From Daphnia carinata (taxonomy: Eukaryota > Arthropoda > Branchiopoda > Diplostraca > Daphniidae): a DNA stretch of 64,000 nucleotides. The stretch's first letter is position 1. The number at the start of each line of letters is the position of its first letter. The stretch lies in the NCBI RefSeq assembly GCF_022539665.2, contig NC_081334.1:6418424-6482423 (forward strand), read 5' to 3'. The notes beneath the pieces were generated by a model. It was given only the letters and a program-made list of their open reading frames with translations. It ran no database searches and had not been told where the DNA came from. A program made the translations under genes and the position numbers. Below, piece by piece: positions 37,888 to 50,860 of this stretch.

Positions 37888-39793
37888 GTAAATCTTCTTA
37901 CATTGCTTAACCCAGCTTAGTTCCATTTAGCTCCCACTTCTCCAAGGTGACGAGTCATTCGCAGCCAGTTCCAGATTGATGGGAAAACACTTGAGACAGT
38001 CTTTGATGAGGGGGACTGGCTTCAGTAATGAATCATAAATTAGTCTAGAGCTAGACAAACACAATGGCCGTGAATGGCGGTTTGATCTTAACCACATCAA
38101 GAAAATGAGGGCGCTCGTCCTTCGCACTGCTTCCTTGCCGCCTCCCCCGCCCCGCCTCACGACGCCAGCGTTTCACCATCTTCCCACTGGTAGTTTTGCG
38201 GTCGACTTTAATCATGTTTCCACCTAGCAATTACAAACTCATTATTATCGAAGCTATTTCTCTTCTCTCCCTCCCCCCCCCCCCTCACATCAGAATTTTC
38301 TTCTTACTACACAAGTCCAATTAAAAATCGTACATTTTCTTCTCTCTCACACACCCTCCCCTCATTCTGTTCCATTCTTTTTTTGTCCTGTGAGATATAC
38401 GGGGAAGCAAATTAGAACACACACATACACACACACACACACGCATCCACTCATTTAAAGAGACACTTCCGTCGTGCGGCTTTTCGAAAAAAACAAAACA
38501 AAACAAAGTACCGTAAAAAGAACACAAGAACTGTAGAAGGGAATTATAGGTTTCACATTAAAGTTAAGAAGAAGAAGAAGCTGGAATCCTTTTGTTTTCT
38601 TGCCTATCTGCTTCATCTTAGCTGTTCCCATCGCATTCAATGCACTTCTTGTGAATGCTAAATTAGCTTCACTTTGGCGTGAAAGGAAGTAGACTCTTTT
38701 CTCTTTGCTGGTACCACACATACATGACTTATTGTTCTTCGTTCTTTTCGTATTCTCCCCTTTTTCCTGTTAGTTCGTTTCACCATTTTTTTGTCTTTTC
38801 TTCGTATTTCTCGTTTGAGTGCTACTGCCACAGAGTCTCCGGCACTCCCGATCTTGACGGGTTTTTAATGGCGGTAATTAGATAACGTTTGTTCTCTTAA
38901 TCAGAGCAACGTTGTTTGACTTCCCCTCTTCCATTCCCGACAATAGCAAAACAAAAACAGCAAAGCATAAAAATGGTTTTCTTTTTCTTTCTCACGTTTT
39001 TTTTTGCTTCTTTTTTCTTAGAATGTTTTTGTTTTTCAATCACCTGCAACACCTTTCCTTTAAAAAAAAAAAAAATCTTAACAAGTCTTTACGGCGAAAC
39101 AATCTCCAATCAGAGAAGAAGAAAGAAGTTCCGGGACTTGCTTTTCTTCTTTGATTATTTCTATTTATTAATTTTTTTTTTTTTTGCGTTTCCGTTAGTC
39201 TTTTTTTTTTTTTTTTGCGTGTCACGACCAGCGATTGGAAATGACGTCTGGCTGTGATTCGATTTCGTCTGCATCCTTTTGAACTCGGCTGCGCAAACAA
39301 CCGCTGAATGCGAAACAAGTCGAACTGTGGTAAATGATTGACGTTTTAGCGATCGAGAAATACGCTTGCAAAAACGCGTCATTTTTTTTCTTTAAGGAAT
39401 AAATTGACAATTCAACAGGAATAATCTTGGCAAGCGAAAAATGTTTAGGTTTTTTTTTTTTTTTCGCCAGGTTATTGGCCTTTATGTTAGTTGAACGGAC
39501 GTCCGCCCACGTTGCGGGTGGCGCTAGCCATCAAGCCCGCTGATTTGTTATCGGTTATTGCAATGCCTACACACATACTATTATTACACGTGATTGTTCG
39601 TGTGTGACGCCGATGGCCATCATTCAGCCAAATGAATGGAAACCATAGAGAAGGTGAAGAAAAAGAAAAAAAAAAAGAAATAGCCCGTAATTTAGATTCG
39701 AGTTTAACACGACCAACAACAACACACACACACACACAAAATCGAATAAATGATATACTAGTTCTAATTTTTTTTTTGTTTTGTTTTGCACAG
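37888..39793 (+). other. METTL9: METTL9 intron 1 (1.9 kb, phase 0)
   Basis: GTAAAT donor and ...gttttgcacag acceptor. It contains T- and A-runs, a short (CA)n at about 38419-38440, and moderately complex sequence at 39240-39640. No exon or RNA gene is evident. Confidence 0.85.
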
Positions 39794-39987
39794 TGGTATA
39801 AGGTGAATGTTGAAGCTTTGGAGCCGGAGGCCGGCGAGCTGTTCCTCGAGCTGGACTCTACGGACGCGGAGACGCAGGTGTTTCTGGAGCGATGCCAAGA
39901 GCGTTCGGACGCCGTTTTTACCCAGCTCTTCCACCTGGTGGCCCGCACGCTTCTCGCTCCTTTCGTCAGCCAGACGTCGATTAACGG
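39794..39987 (+). CDS. METTL9: METTL9 coding exon 2
   Basis: Encodes residues 106-169 and two bases of Gly170. It starts Trp-Tyr, as the vertebrate core does after the N-terminal leader, and ends with Thr-Ser-Ile-Asn-Gly, a stretch I recognise as shared with human METTL9 just before the Gly-Ser-Met-Phe segment. This helical region precedes the Rossmann fold. The donor is AACGG|GTGAGC, phase 2. Confidence 0.92.
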
Positions 39988-42665
39988 GTGAGCTTTCAAA
40001 ATCAAACTATTTTTTTTTTTTTTCTTTTTTGCTTCTTCCTTTTGTTTTGTGTTTTTGGGGAAATTCGTGGGCGATTTGAAACGAACGGACAGGCCTTTCT
40101 TCTTTTTTTTTTTGTACGATTGCATCGCGTTGGGTGGATGTTGTTTGGGAGGGATGTGACGCCCCACTGGGTCGGTAATTGGCCTACCAGTCGGCCCCGC
40201 TCAGCTGAATTCACGCACGCCAGACAGAAGAAAGTCAGTCAAGACGAGACATATTCTTCTTTCGATACGATCCAGCGCTCGTTTTTTCTTTCTTTCTTTC
40301 GTTTTTTTTCTCTCTCTCTGTTCAAGAGACTCCGTTCTGTTTGCTAGGGAGAAAAGGATAACAACGCAACGAACGAACAAACGCGAACAAAAGGGGCAAA
40401 AAAAAAAAAAACTATTTAATCACGGATTTTTGGATATTTCCTCGAGGCTTCTTCCTCTTTTCCCATATTTTTTTTTTGTTAGAAAAAAGGTAAATAATAA
40501 TAATAATAATCCGGAACTCACGGAGTTGGGAAAGGAAGGGGGGGGGGCAAGTGGAGCATCTGGAGGGCCCAATTAAAAAGAAGAAAACTCTCCCCCGCCA
40601 ACAAACAACCCAATTTAAATGTTTTCTATTTTTTTTTTTTTTTTTGAAGTTGGAAAAAAGAGAAGAAGAAGAAGAAAATAATTCGTTTTTGAATGAAAAA
40701 TCATGAAATATTGTTGTCGGTTGATTGAATCGAGCCTACTACTGCGCAAACCCTCCATCCATGTTGGCCCTCTTGCGGGCGGAGGAGATAACAAGAGATT
40801 GGGAAACACATTTTTTTTTTTGATCGGCATCGGCAAGTGTTTTTGAAAGATCTCCCCCCATTTTTTGTGAGGGGGAGGGGGTGACTCTCAAAAAAGAAAA
40901 CGTTCGTCCCCGTGTTGCGTTGATTAAAAGCGATGTTTAATAGGGTGAAGGTTTAGGAAGCTCGTGCGCGTTCCTCTCTCAAATGAGGAGGAGGCAGGGA
41001 TAGCGACGCTTGTCGGTTTGGCGTGATGTTTCGCCACCACCTGGCACTTAGGCGCGCGCGCACACACACACACACACACACGAATTATAAACCTAATCGT
41101 TTGATTTATTCAACAGGGCGCCGTCAAAACGGTTATTTTCACGTGTGCTACCCTTTATTTTTTTTTCTCTTCTTTCTCTCTCTTCTTTAACGGAGCCCCC
41201 CTAGTTACATCGATCCACCCGCCATTTTTTTTATTTAAAAAAAAGCATTTTACATATTCATATATTTTCTTTTGTTAACGTCGTTCTCCCGTTTTTATAA
41301 TCATTTTTTCTTTTGGTGCGTGGAGCGTTACACCGTCAGGCTGATTATTAATCAAATCATACCACTTTTTTTCGAAATATATACGTAAAACGTATTGACC
41401 CCCTCCTCCAACCCCCTCTTTAAAAAAAATGTGATCAGTATGAAAAAGGTTTTTTTTTTTTCAAGTTTCGATCGAGATTTTATAGGGGTTTTTTTGTGGA
41501 ACGTTTCGACCCAGCTGCCATTTTCTTTTATTATGACGATTTTTTTTGTGTGTGTGTGTATTGTTTCGTTGTATAAGCGTACCGTGTCCCCTCGATCGGC
41601 GTTGATAGCCTCGTAGTAGTAGACACGGAACTTTGTTAACACACCATTGACCTGCTTCTTCTTCACCCTCCCACAAACTATACCGGCGCTCTTAATTTAT
41701 GTCGTTTCTTTTATTATTATTATTTTTTTTTCTTCCTCTTCTTCCTTCTCGCTATCGTGGTTCGTTGCTCCTATATATCTATATACTCTCTCTGTTCATT
41801 ATATTTGATATTCCAATCGATATTTCGTTGTTAAGGCTTACGTCATTGGGTCTCTCTCTCTCTTTCCGTGTGTTTGGGTTGCACACAAATTTTTTTTTTT
41901 TTAGAAAGAAAGAAAGAAGGGGAGACGAAAAAAAAAAAGATAAATATAGTTGAAGGGAGAGAGAGAGAGGAAAAAAAAAAAGAAAGAAATGATGTGATTC
42001 GCTTTTGATTCCTCATCAGAGCCGAACGTTTTTTTTTCTTCCCCCCTCTTTCGTTTCTCGTTGTCATTGACAACACACGGCACGAGCCCCAAATGTGTAC
42101 GTATCGATGTTGTATAATTTTTTTTTTTTTTTACCCTCTGTGATCTCGGGTTGAAACGAGGGATGTTGATGAGCACATTGGATTGTTGCTGAATCTTTTC
42201 GAGCAAAAAAAGAAGAAAAGGTTTTAGCGTTCCCCCTTTTTTTCGTTCTTATTCGTGTGATGTGTCGATTTAATTGCCAGTTTGATATGAATGCGTGAAA
42301 GCTTTTCTCTTTTTTTTTTTTTTTTGCCAGGAATCGAATAAAAAAAAAGGGTTTCCTTTTTGTCGCATGTAAATGCATCGTTCGTAAAGGGAATCGATCG
42401 TTAGTCGCATGTAACACCATCTCCCCCCCCCCTTCTCCTTGTGTCTACTGTCAAAGTGACAGAGAGTCATCTGGTGCCAATTACCAAGTCTGATCGGAGT
42501 TGTAGAGCGAACGAACCCACACCCACTTGCGAACGCGCGTGTACACAGATCTGCGCGTAACAAAAAAACGAATATATATATATATATATTTTTATTTATT
42601 TTCTCTTTTTTTTTCTCATTTTGGGGAGTTGCAACGATTAAGGATCGAATGGTGCGTAGCTATCA

Positions 42666-42697
<32 letters not shown>

Positions 42698-44220
42698 GAC
42701 GGTTCTTGTTTCACGTTCCTCCCTCTTCTTTATACATTTCATTGCATTTCCTCATCTGTGCACGCTCCTGTCATCGGCTCCATGTAATAGAAGATAAAGG
42801 GGAGCTTCAAAAAAAAAAAAAGAGAGCTCTCATCGAAAAGTGCGTCTTCAGCGTCTTTTTTTTTTTCCACACACACACACATGCAGCAGCAGCAGCAAAG
42901 AGAGAGTAGTATTGATCGCTTTTGATTTTTTTTTTTTTTTTTTATTCATCTCTGTTGAGGCGACATTTTCCATCTGGGAGGTTGTTGGTGATTTCGCCAT
43001 GCCTCCCCACCCTCCCCACTTCTCGTTTACGTGATTCCTAGTATGTGCTCGTCTGTCGTGAAGAGAGAAATCTATTTATTATTATTATTTTATTTATTTT
43101 TTTTTTTTTTATAAAGAAACGTATGACACTGACTAGTGTGTACGAGATAGATTTGTTTCTCTTGTGCCTCTTTCCTTTTTTTTTTCGGTTCGAGACGGCC
43201 GTGTCTGATTGGATGTCGGATGTAAAGAGAAATTCAAATTTGATTAAAAATGCGTTTTTGCTTTAATCGATTGCAGTGGGGAGGGTTTCGTGATTACTTT
43301 TTCTTTTGTGGAGCAATTTGAACAATTCTGCTTGGATTTTTTATTGCTTATTCTCGATGGAAATATTCTAATTTAAATATGGCGTCGTGATCGATATATT
43401 TGTATATATATATATATTTTCCTATTGGGTTTGAGTTGCTGGACGTTGTGCGTACGTATACAAAGAAAGATGAAAGAGAGGCAAAAAGAGATAGAGAGAG
43501 TGTGTGTATGGTGTGTGTATCTATCCGGCCGGAAACGGAAGAGGGTGGGAGATGAGAAAAAAAAAGAGAAAGAACGAACGAACGAACGAAATGGTTGATT
43601 TGTTCAATCTACATACGCGATTGAAGAAGAGAAAGGGGGGGGGATAGAAGAAGAAGGAGAAGAGCAGGAAGGCGTAGATATTACAGACAGAGAGATCAAT
43701 GATCCAGCCAGCGGCCATCTTGGACTTGTGAGTTTCTTCTTCTTCTTCTTTCTTTTTTTCCTTCAAAAATAAAAATAAAAAAGGATGGCCGCGTGTGGCA
43801 CAATTGTTTGATGTTTGAGCTCCTCTTTTTCACCCTGCGCCAACATCCGAAAGGGGGTGGAGTGTATCATATAAGATGGAGATCGCCATATTACCATAGT
43901 CGATGGCCGTCTTTTTGATACAAAAAAAAAAGAAAAGGGTGGGAGGGATTGGCTGCTGGTCTCCAATGGATCGGCGACAGTGGCGCCCTTCGATGAAGAC
44001 GAGAACACACATGGGAGGAGAGAGTGAGGGTGGGATTCTGGCAGGCGCTCCTTCTGACCACACAGTGACGCTCTCCACGCATATCCGCGTCCGGATTAGA
44101 ACGTCAAAGGGTTAAAGCGACGATTGGTTCATCATCATTGGCGACAAAAGGGGAAATGGGGGGGGGGGGGGTTCTTTTGCTCCCACTGGGCGGGGCTTGT
44201 ATATTTAAAAGGGGACCTCT

Positions 44221-44242
44221 GTGTGTGTGTGTGTGTGTGTGT
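44221..44242. repeat. (GT)11 microsatellite
   Basis: Perfect GT repeat in METTL9 intron 2. Confidence 0.95.
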
Positions 44243-44770
44243 ACCCCCCTATTCTCGAATTATGCGCACATGCCCTCGCTAACCCTTTTCTATTTTTTTT
44301 TCTTCATTATTTACGTAGCCTAGTTGTATACGCACAATAGCCGTGGCAGAGCACGACATGCTAATGAGTTTCCTCACTGGTTGACGAGATTGCGGCACGA
44401 CACGCACAAAATAATAGACGAACAAGCGGAAGGGGGGAGCAAGCCAAAAGGGTTACACGTAGAGGGATAGGGCGGAGTTTTGATTTATAGCTCCCCCCTT
44501 TTTTTTTTTTTTTACTTTGCCCCCTCTTCACGTATGCATATTGACTCGTCTGCGCAACCCCCCCCCCCCCCACTTCTTCTTCCTTTTATATGGAAAAGAA
44601 AGTGTTGGCCCTCCCCGGGAGTTTTGCAGTGTGTGTACACATTTAGGTGGGCCTTTTGTTATATCGATTTTTGTTGTTAGGCCTCCTCCCCTTTTATTGC
44701 TCCGCTTTATTTCGCTCAGCATCCCAGCCCGTCGAAGACCATGCCCCCCCCCCTCTCTCTTTTTTTTTTT

Positions 44771-44800
44771 TTTGCATTTGCATTTGCATTCGCCAATCAG
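44771..44800. promoter_or_regulatory. overlapping octamer-like motifs followed by CCAAT
   Basis: ATTTGCAT at 44776 and 44782, preceded by TTTGCAT at 44771, and followed by GCCAATCAG (44792-44800). This resembles POU octamer and CCAAT-box sequences. Confidence 0.3.
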
Positions 44801-46524
44801 ATTTACATATTATTATTTCAACCTTACCGTGCTCTTCTTTCTTCTCCTCTCGTATCTTCTCGTCGTCGTCGTCTATTGTTGCTAACTCGCAGTCCGCCAT
44901 CGATGCGCGTTATTTCTTTTCACGAACTTTTGATTGCAGCGTTGCCGCTATTGCGCGCGCATTTGTTTTGTTTTTTAAATCGGAACTGCCAACTATTTTT
45001 TATTAAATTGCTTTTTTTTTTGTCATCATTTGAAATCGAAAAGAGAAATTAATTTTCTTTGCTTTTGGAGGAAGGGTTGGGCTGTGTTTGTTTGTTTTGT
45101 TTTGTTTTGTTTCCCCTCTCAGTCTGGGGAAGGTTTCACGGAGAAACGGAGCGCGATTCCAAAGGGGAAACGGATAAAAATATGCCAAGCGAAATGGAAA
45201 GGAAAAAAAGAAATCACGTAGTAATCTATAACATTTTTTTCTTTTTTTTTTCGCGTGATTTCTTTCTATTTCATTCCGCTTTTTTTATTTTATTTTCGCT
45301 TTTTTCATTCTGGTGCATTACCCCGGGCTGCGCATCTTTTTCCCTGAATTGAACGGAGCTTTGAAAGAAGGGGAAGAAAGAAAGAAAGAAAAAAAGAAAA
45401 AAAGAAAGAAAAAAAGGTTTGATGGCTGATGAAATTTGCCCCCAAAAAGAAAGAACCATCATCTTTTCATCTTTGTGCATTTTTCTTCTGCTTTTCATAC
45501 GTTTCGCTGTTAGCGTATTTGATACGTGAAAGCTTAAAATTTTTCTTTTTTTCTTTTTTTTTTGTTTCATGAAATTTCATTCCCGATAAAGTTACAGGCA
45601 AGGATTTTGATTTTTTTTTGATTTTTTTTTTCAAGGAACGAAGGGGGGGTGGGGGGAGTTCGAATGACACGTTAGATACGGTGCCTGATGGATGAGCTGG
45701 TTTTTGTATGATTTTCTAGGATGTAAGTGGTAAACAAATGAGATGGCATTTTGCGCCGTCAGGACGCGAACGTATTTATTTGCTGCGAATTCTACATGTG
45801 CGTTGAAGATCGTGTTCTTTATTTTATTTTTTTTTCTCAAACGGATGAAACCCGTCGGGTGTCGATCGTTTAAGGGCGTGTCCCGCTCCCGCTTGTATAG
45901 TAGGAGCAATGCGATGCTTGGCGAGGAAAGAAGAAGATCAATGGCTTCTTTCGTTTCCCTCTCTCTCTCTCTCTCTATCTCTTTTATTTCCTCGTTATTG
46001 CGTCTCTTGCGCGCAGACACGCACGCACGCCGGTTTAACCCAATAGGAGGCGTAAGAAGAGCTCGAGCCAAGCGTCCGTGTTACATTAGAAGTGTAGGGA
46101 AAGAAAAGAGAAAGGAGTGGCATCATCATGGTCGCAAAGATTCTTTTTGTAGTAAAAAAAAAAAAAAAAAAGGCGTTTTGATTTTATGCGCACGCCCTTT
46201 GTATAACCGGACGGATTACGTGCTCGGCCATGTACCTCACAATTTTTTTTTATTATTATTATTCCTCTCGATGCCTCCGAGTGCGTGGAAAGGAGGACAG
46301 GTATTACGAGTTGATTGCGTCTGGACGCAGCAACTTAATTTTTCGAATGAAAGTGGGAGATGGGTGACGTCGTGTTCGTCAACCACAGCAATCTCTAACT
46401 CGAATGGCTTTTTATGCTAATTGTTTTTTTTTGTTTTTTTTTTAAGTTGATTTGAAGGTGTACCTGTTTTTTTTTTTGTTTGTCTGTTGCTTAGCTATTG
46501 GGAGAACAAAAACTGAGCGATGGG

Positions 46525-46538
46525 CATGAATATTCATG
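46525..46538. promoter_or_regulatory. POU-dimer-like palindrome, copy 1
   Basis: The 14-base perfect palindrome CATGAATATTCATG. The 12-base core ATGAATATTCAT recurs at 46824, and its inner ten bases recur at 19290. It resembles the MORE-type element bound by POU homodimers. Confidence 0.35.
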
Positions 46539-46823
46539 TTGTGATTGTTGTGTGAGACTTATTTGGAATTTCGAATGCGCAACCCCCTGCCATAGCGTTA
46601 ATCAGGAATTTTTTCTTTTTTCCTCTTTCTTCTTATCTAGCGTAAAACAAGTCGTGATTTCACCTTGAGCATCTCGACAACTGCACGTAGGAACCAAACA
46701 AAAAAAAAAAAAAAAAGTTATAACCCCCCGTCTTCTTAATCGGAGTCGATGGGGGGGAAATTAAAAACGATAAAAAAAGAGGAGGAATAGACAACAAGAG
46801 AGATAGCAACACGAAGCACATCG

Positions 46824-46835
46824 ATGAATATTCAT
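46824..46835. promoter_or_regulatory. POU-dimer-like palindrome, copy 2
   Basis: ATGAATATTCAT, identical to the core of the element 298 bases upstream, in METTL9 intron 2. Confidence 0.35.
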
Positions 46836-47276
46836 GACCCCTATCGTTGAGTGTGAGGCAGATGAACGCCGCCGGTGAGGATGTGTTTATAGGCGGGCGG
46901 GTAGCACACACACACATACACGCATCGTGTCGATTGTAGGAGAAGCGCGTGCCCCGGTCCCGCCGTTATTCATTTTCTTCCGTTTTATTTTTATTTTTCA
47001 AAACACAAAAAAAAAAAAAAAAAAAAAAATTTTTTTTTCTCTTTTTACTTTTGAAAAAAAAAAAAAAACATTGAACCGCGCGTCGCGCCGTATTTTTCAT
47101 CATCGCCATTATGGTCATCATCATCATCATCATTATTATGATGATGAGGCGCGGGAGCCGGAGCAAACGCGTTTCACGGCGACGGTTCGGTTCGGCAACG
47201 TGTACGGCATGGCGTTTCTTTTTCCTTTTTGGTGTCGTTCATCATAATCACCACGGGCAGCAGCACCGTCATTATT

Positions 47277-47309
<33 letters not shown>

Positions 47310-49284
47310 ATTTTTCCCTTGTTTTTTCTTTTGGTTCTTTTTCATTTCGTTTGCTGAAACGATTCATTGCCTTACGTATAGGTGCGTTAACTTCTCGTGG
47401 ATAAAGTACGGACACATTAGCCGTGTGTGTGTGTGTGTGTGTTTCTTATAGATATGCGGCCGTAATTACGGATGCTAACGAAGCTTTAAAAGAAAAAACG
47501 TTTGCGCTTCGAGGGAAGATCTCCCCCCCCCCCCCCCCCATTCGCTCCTATGCTAATTAAACGGTGTGTTCTTTTTCTCTCTTTTCTTCTCTTGTTGTTG
47601 TTTGTAGATGGAGGAGAGTTAAGGGACAGAAAAAGAGAAAAAAGGAACACGAAAATGCGAGAGTCGATAGACGCCTTTTTTTGCGCGGACGTAGAGCCAG
47701 TGTTGAAATTCTTATTTAAAAAAAAAAAAAAAAAAAAGAAAAGTCTCTTCTGAACACTGAACTCCTCCCATTTTTCTATTCTCTTTGTGGCGCTAGGGAT
47801 CCCTGATGATTATTAGGCTAATTATATTGATGATGATGATCGGCAGGCACTGCCGACGGCCATCCGATGGAAAGACGATCGGCGAGACTCTCTCATGCGC
47901 CATCTTCCATTGGCCCTACAAATATATGCGCTCTGCGTTGTACATCTATTTTTATTTTATTTTATTTTTTTTTATATTCAGCTACTACTACTACTACGAG
48001 AACCACCGTGAGGCTTTTCGTTCCCTAAATCTTCCGTCAGCCGCCCATGTTTTTTTTTTGTTTTTTTTTTGTTTCCTTCGGTAGGAGGAGGAGGCAGAGG
48101 AGAGAGATATGAGGGAGGGGTAATTAGTAGTCTTTCTATTGCTCGGGCTCGAACCTCACTCGTCAGTAGTATTTGAGCTTTTGATTATGCAGATCGGCGG
48201 GGGCATCGGCGCAAGCGCGCAAGCTCCCCGCCACCAGTCTATCCACACGTGCTTATTAGCTGGGCTCATTATCTTTTTTTTTTTTTTTTCTTTTCTTTTA
48301 TTCTTTCATTTTAATTTTTTTTTTTTTTTGTTGTTGTCTGTTGTTGTTTTGTTTAAAAAGAAAAATTCGAGAAATCGTTGGAAATGTGGTACTTGACGTT
48401 TGGCCGTGGTGCCGTGAAACGAATGGAAAAATTGGGGAAACAAAAAGAAAAGAATTGATAATTTTATTCTTCTTTATTATTATTATTATTTTTTTTTTTT
48501 TTACTCGTTGAAAAATTTAAGACGATGATGGCCAACAATTAGAACGTTCGAAATGTCAGTTCGTGTTTGAAATGCTGGGGCCCCTTTTTTTTTTATTCTT
48601 GAATAGCGTAGACAAGAGTTTCCAGACGTGAACGTATTCATGAGCAGATTTCAATTCAATGATGCCGTGAAATTCGTTTCGTGTTGGCCATGTAACTCAT
48701 ACAGGGAGGGTACACACTTGCGCACACAAAAAACGATTTTCCTTGTTTTCTTTTGCATTGGAATTATGCTAATTTCATTTGCACCAATAACCAGTAGAAT
48801 TGAGGCCATTTTCAGAAATCATTTCCATTTTATTTCTTTTTATTTCTTTTTATTTCATTTTATTTCATTTTACTTCTTTTTCTTTTGTTGTGTTATTGCA
48901 ACTTTTACCATTAAAAGGGATACTGAGTGATGTTAAAAAGGACCCACCGGAAATGAATGCTCGCTGACACACTGTACACACACCTACACACACAAGCGCA
49001 TTTTCTTTATAATTACCCGTGAACTTGAAACCCCTTTCGGCGAATGTGTTGATTGCTATTTAACACATTCACACACACACACACACACACAAAAAAAAAT
49101 GAGATCTAAGACGAACTGGAACTGATTGTTGAACCGTCCTCCCCTTCCCCCATTTTATTCAAACACCTGAAAGCCTCGCAACGACCGCCATTCGAGGTCG
49201 TGATGCTGCCGGTTGGCGGGACACCTTGAAAACAATGCCGAAAGCGATTCTCTCTGTGTGGGTAGCAATTAAAAAGCGCACAAA

Positions 49285-49285
<1 letters not shown>

Positions 49286-49315
<30 letters not shown>
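49286..49315. repeat. poly(A) run, 30 bases
   Basis: Uninterrupted A run in METTL9 intron 2. Confidence 0.95.
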
Positions 49316-49318
<3 letters not shown>

Positions 49319-50812
49319 GAAAGGTTTTTCTTTTAAAAAGAAAAAAAAACTGAGTTGAAAAAGGGGGGGGGGAGACGATGTGTTGAGTGAACCTTAATTT
49401 TCATTAGATGCCTTTCTTTCTTCTTTTGGGCTATTAAAAACCGTCACGGCTCCAATTGGACGTGTTCTTTTAGAAAGAGGGGTGGTGGGTGGGTGGATGG
49501 AGGTGTTGAGCCTCTTCCTTTTTTTTTAATTGAGGATTTCTTTGCCTTACAAAAAGGGAATAAAAGATGATGATGCTTCTATACTGTATAGCGCAATTGA
49601 ATTCTTTTTTTTTTTTTTTTATCCCTCCGTCCCTTTGCGAAGAGCCTGAAAGGATAAGAGCTTTCCATCATGAAACGATGCCCGCCAATTGACAGTTCAA
49701 TCGCTAGAAAACGAAAAGAAAGGCAGGGAGGGTGCGCATAGTCTATTGAGTTTACTCTTATATAAACTAACCCTCATATTTTACATGTATTTATCATTTT
49801 TTTTTTCTTATATTGAACTTGGGGGGGAGATTCACATCGTACACACACACACATATATATATATATATAGATATATATACTGTTGCGATGAACACCCACT
49901 CTTGGAGGATCGTTCTCCATGTTGATGTGCTCGCCACTGTTTTCTTCCGGCACACGATGGAGTAGACGAGATACGAAAAGAAAGGGGAAGGGGGAATGTT
50001 ATAGATTTTTATTTATTTTGTTTTTTTTTGTTCTATTATTTTGTCTTGCGTTCCCATTTTCAGACGAGCACAAACACATACACACAAACGTACACAGTCG
50101 AGTGCATTTTTTACATTACGTTTTCCGTGGAATATTAGAATACGAGATGAGAGAGAGAGAGAGATTGAAAAATAAAAAGAACACACGAAAAAAAAGGGAA
50201 GGGGGAAGATGAAGGAAAAAAAAGCGAATCTAGAAGAGGGGGTAAATAATAATCGTTTGAACTATAGGGAAAAAAAAAAGGAATCAATAAAAAAGAGAAG
50301 AGATGGATATGTATTTGTGTGTAGTGTAGAGCAGCCGGTTGTGATTACACGCAGAACGAAATGATGACGTCATGAGAGCCCCAATCTGTCGGGCTTTCGG
50401 GAGAACGAACCGTGATTTTGAGTCCGCTTTGCCAGAGTCTACTCTCTTTCCTCGCCCCTCTTGAAAAAATACCAAAAAAAAAATAAAAATAAAAATAAGA
50501 ATAACAAAAGAGAGGGGACGAAATGTTTTGAGAAGAAAAGAAGGAAATCATAATAATAATAACCATACTGTTTCGCTGTGCGCGCTTTTAGAATTCACGT
50601 CGAAAATCACGTTCCGTTCGAGAATCGTGAGCCGTTGCTTTTTTTTTTCCCCGTTTCTTAAATACTTCTTCTTCTTTTTTTTTTTTCGCCCGTACCCCAA
50701 ACCGACGGGGGGAAACAGCAAAAAGAAATTGGCCCAGCACACACACACAACAAAAAATGATTGTGTTATACACAGACGCAACGAGTACAATATATAGATT
50801 GATGCAGATGTA

Positions 50813-50860
50813 TGTGTGTGTGTGTGTGTGTGTGTACGTACGTACGTACGTACGTACGTA
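50813..50860. repeat. compound (TG)n-(TACG)n repeat
   Basis: A (TG)n tract runs directly into about 6.5 units of TACG, a self-complementary tetranucleotide. Confidence 0.95.

Noticed and set aside
48149-48159. Minus-strand tRNA B-box-like sequence (GGTTCGAGCCC)
   Set aside because: The bases around it do not form a five-pair T stem, and no A box, anticodon arm or acceptor stem could be drawn.
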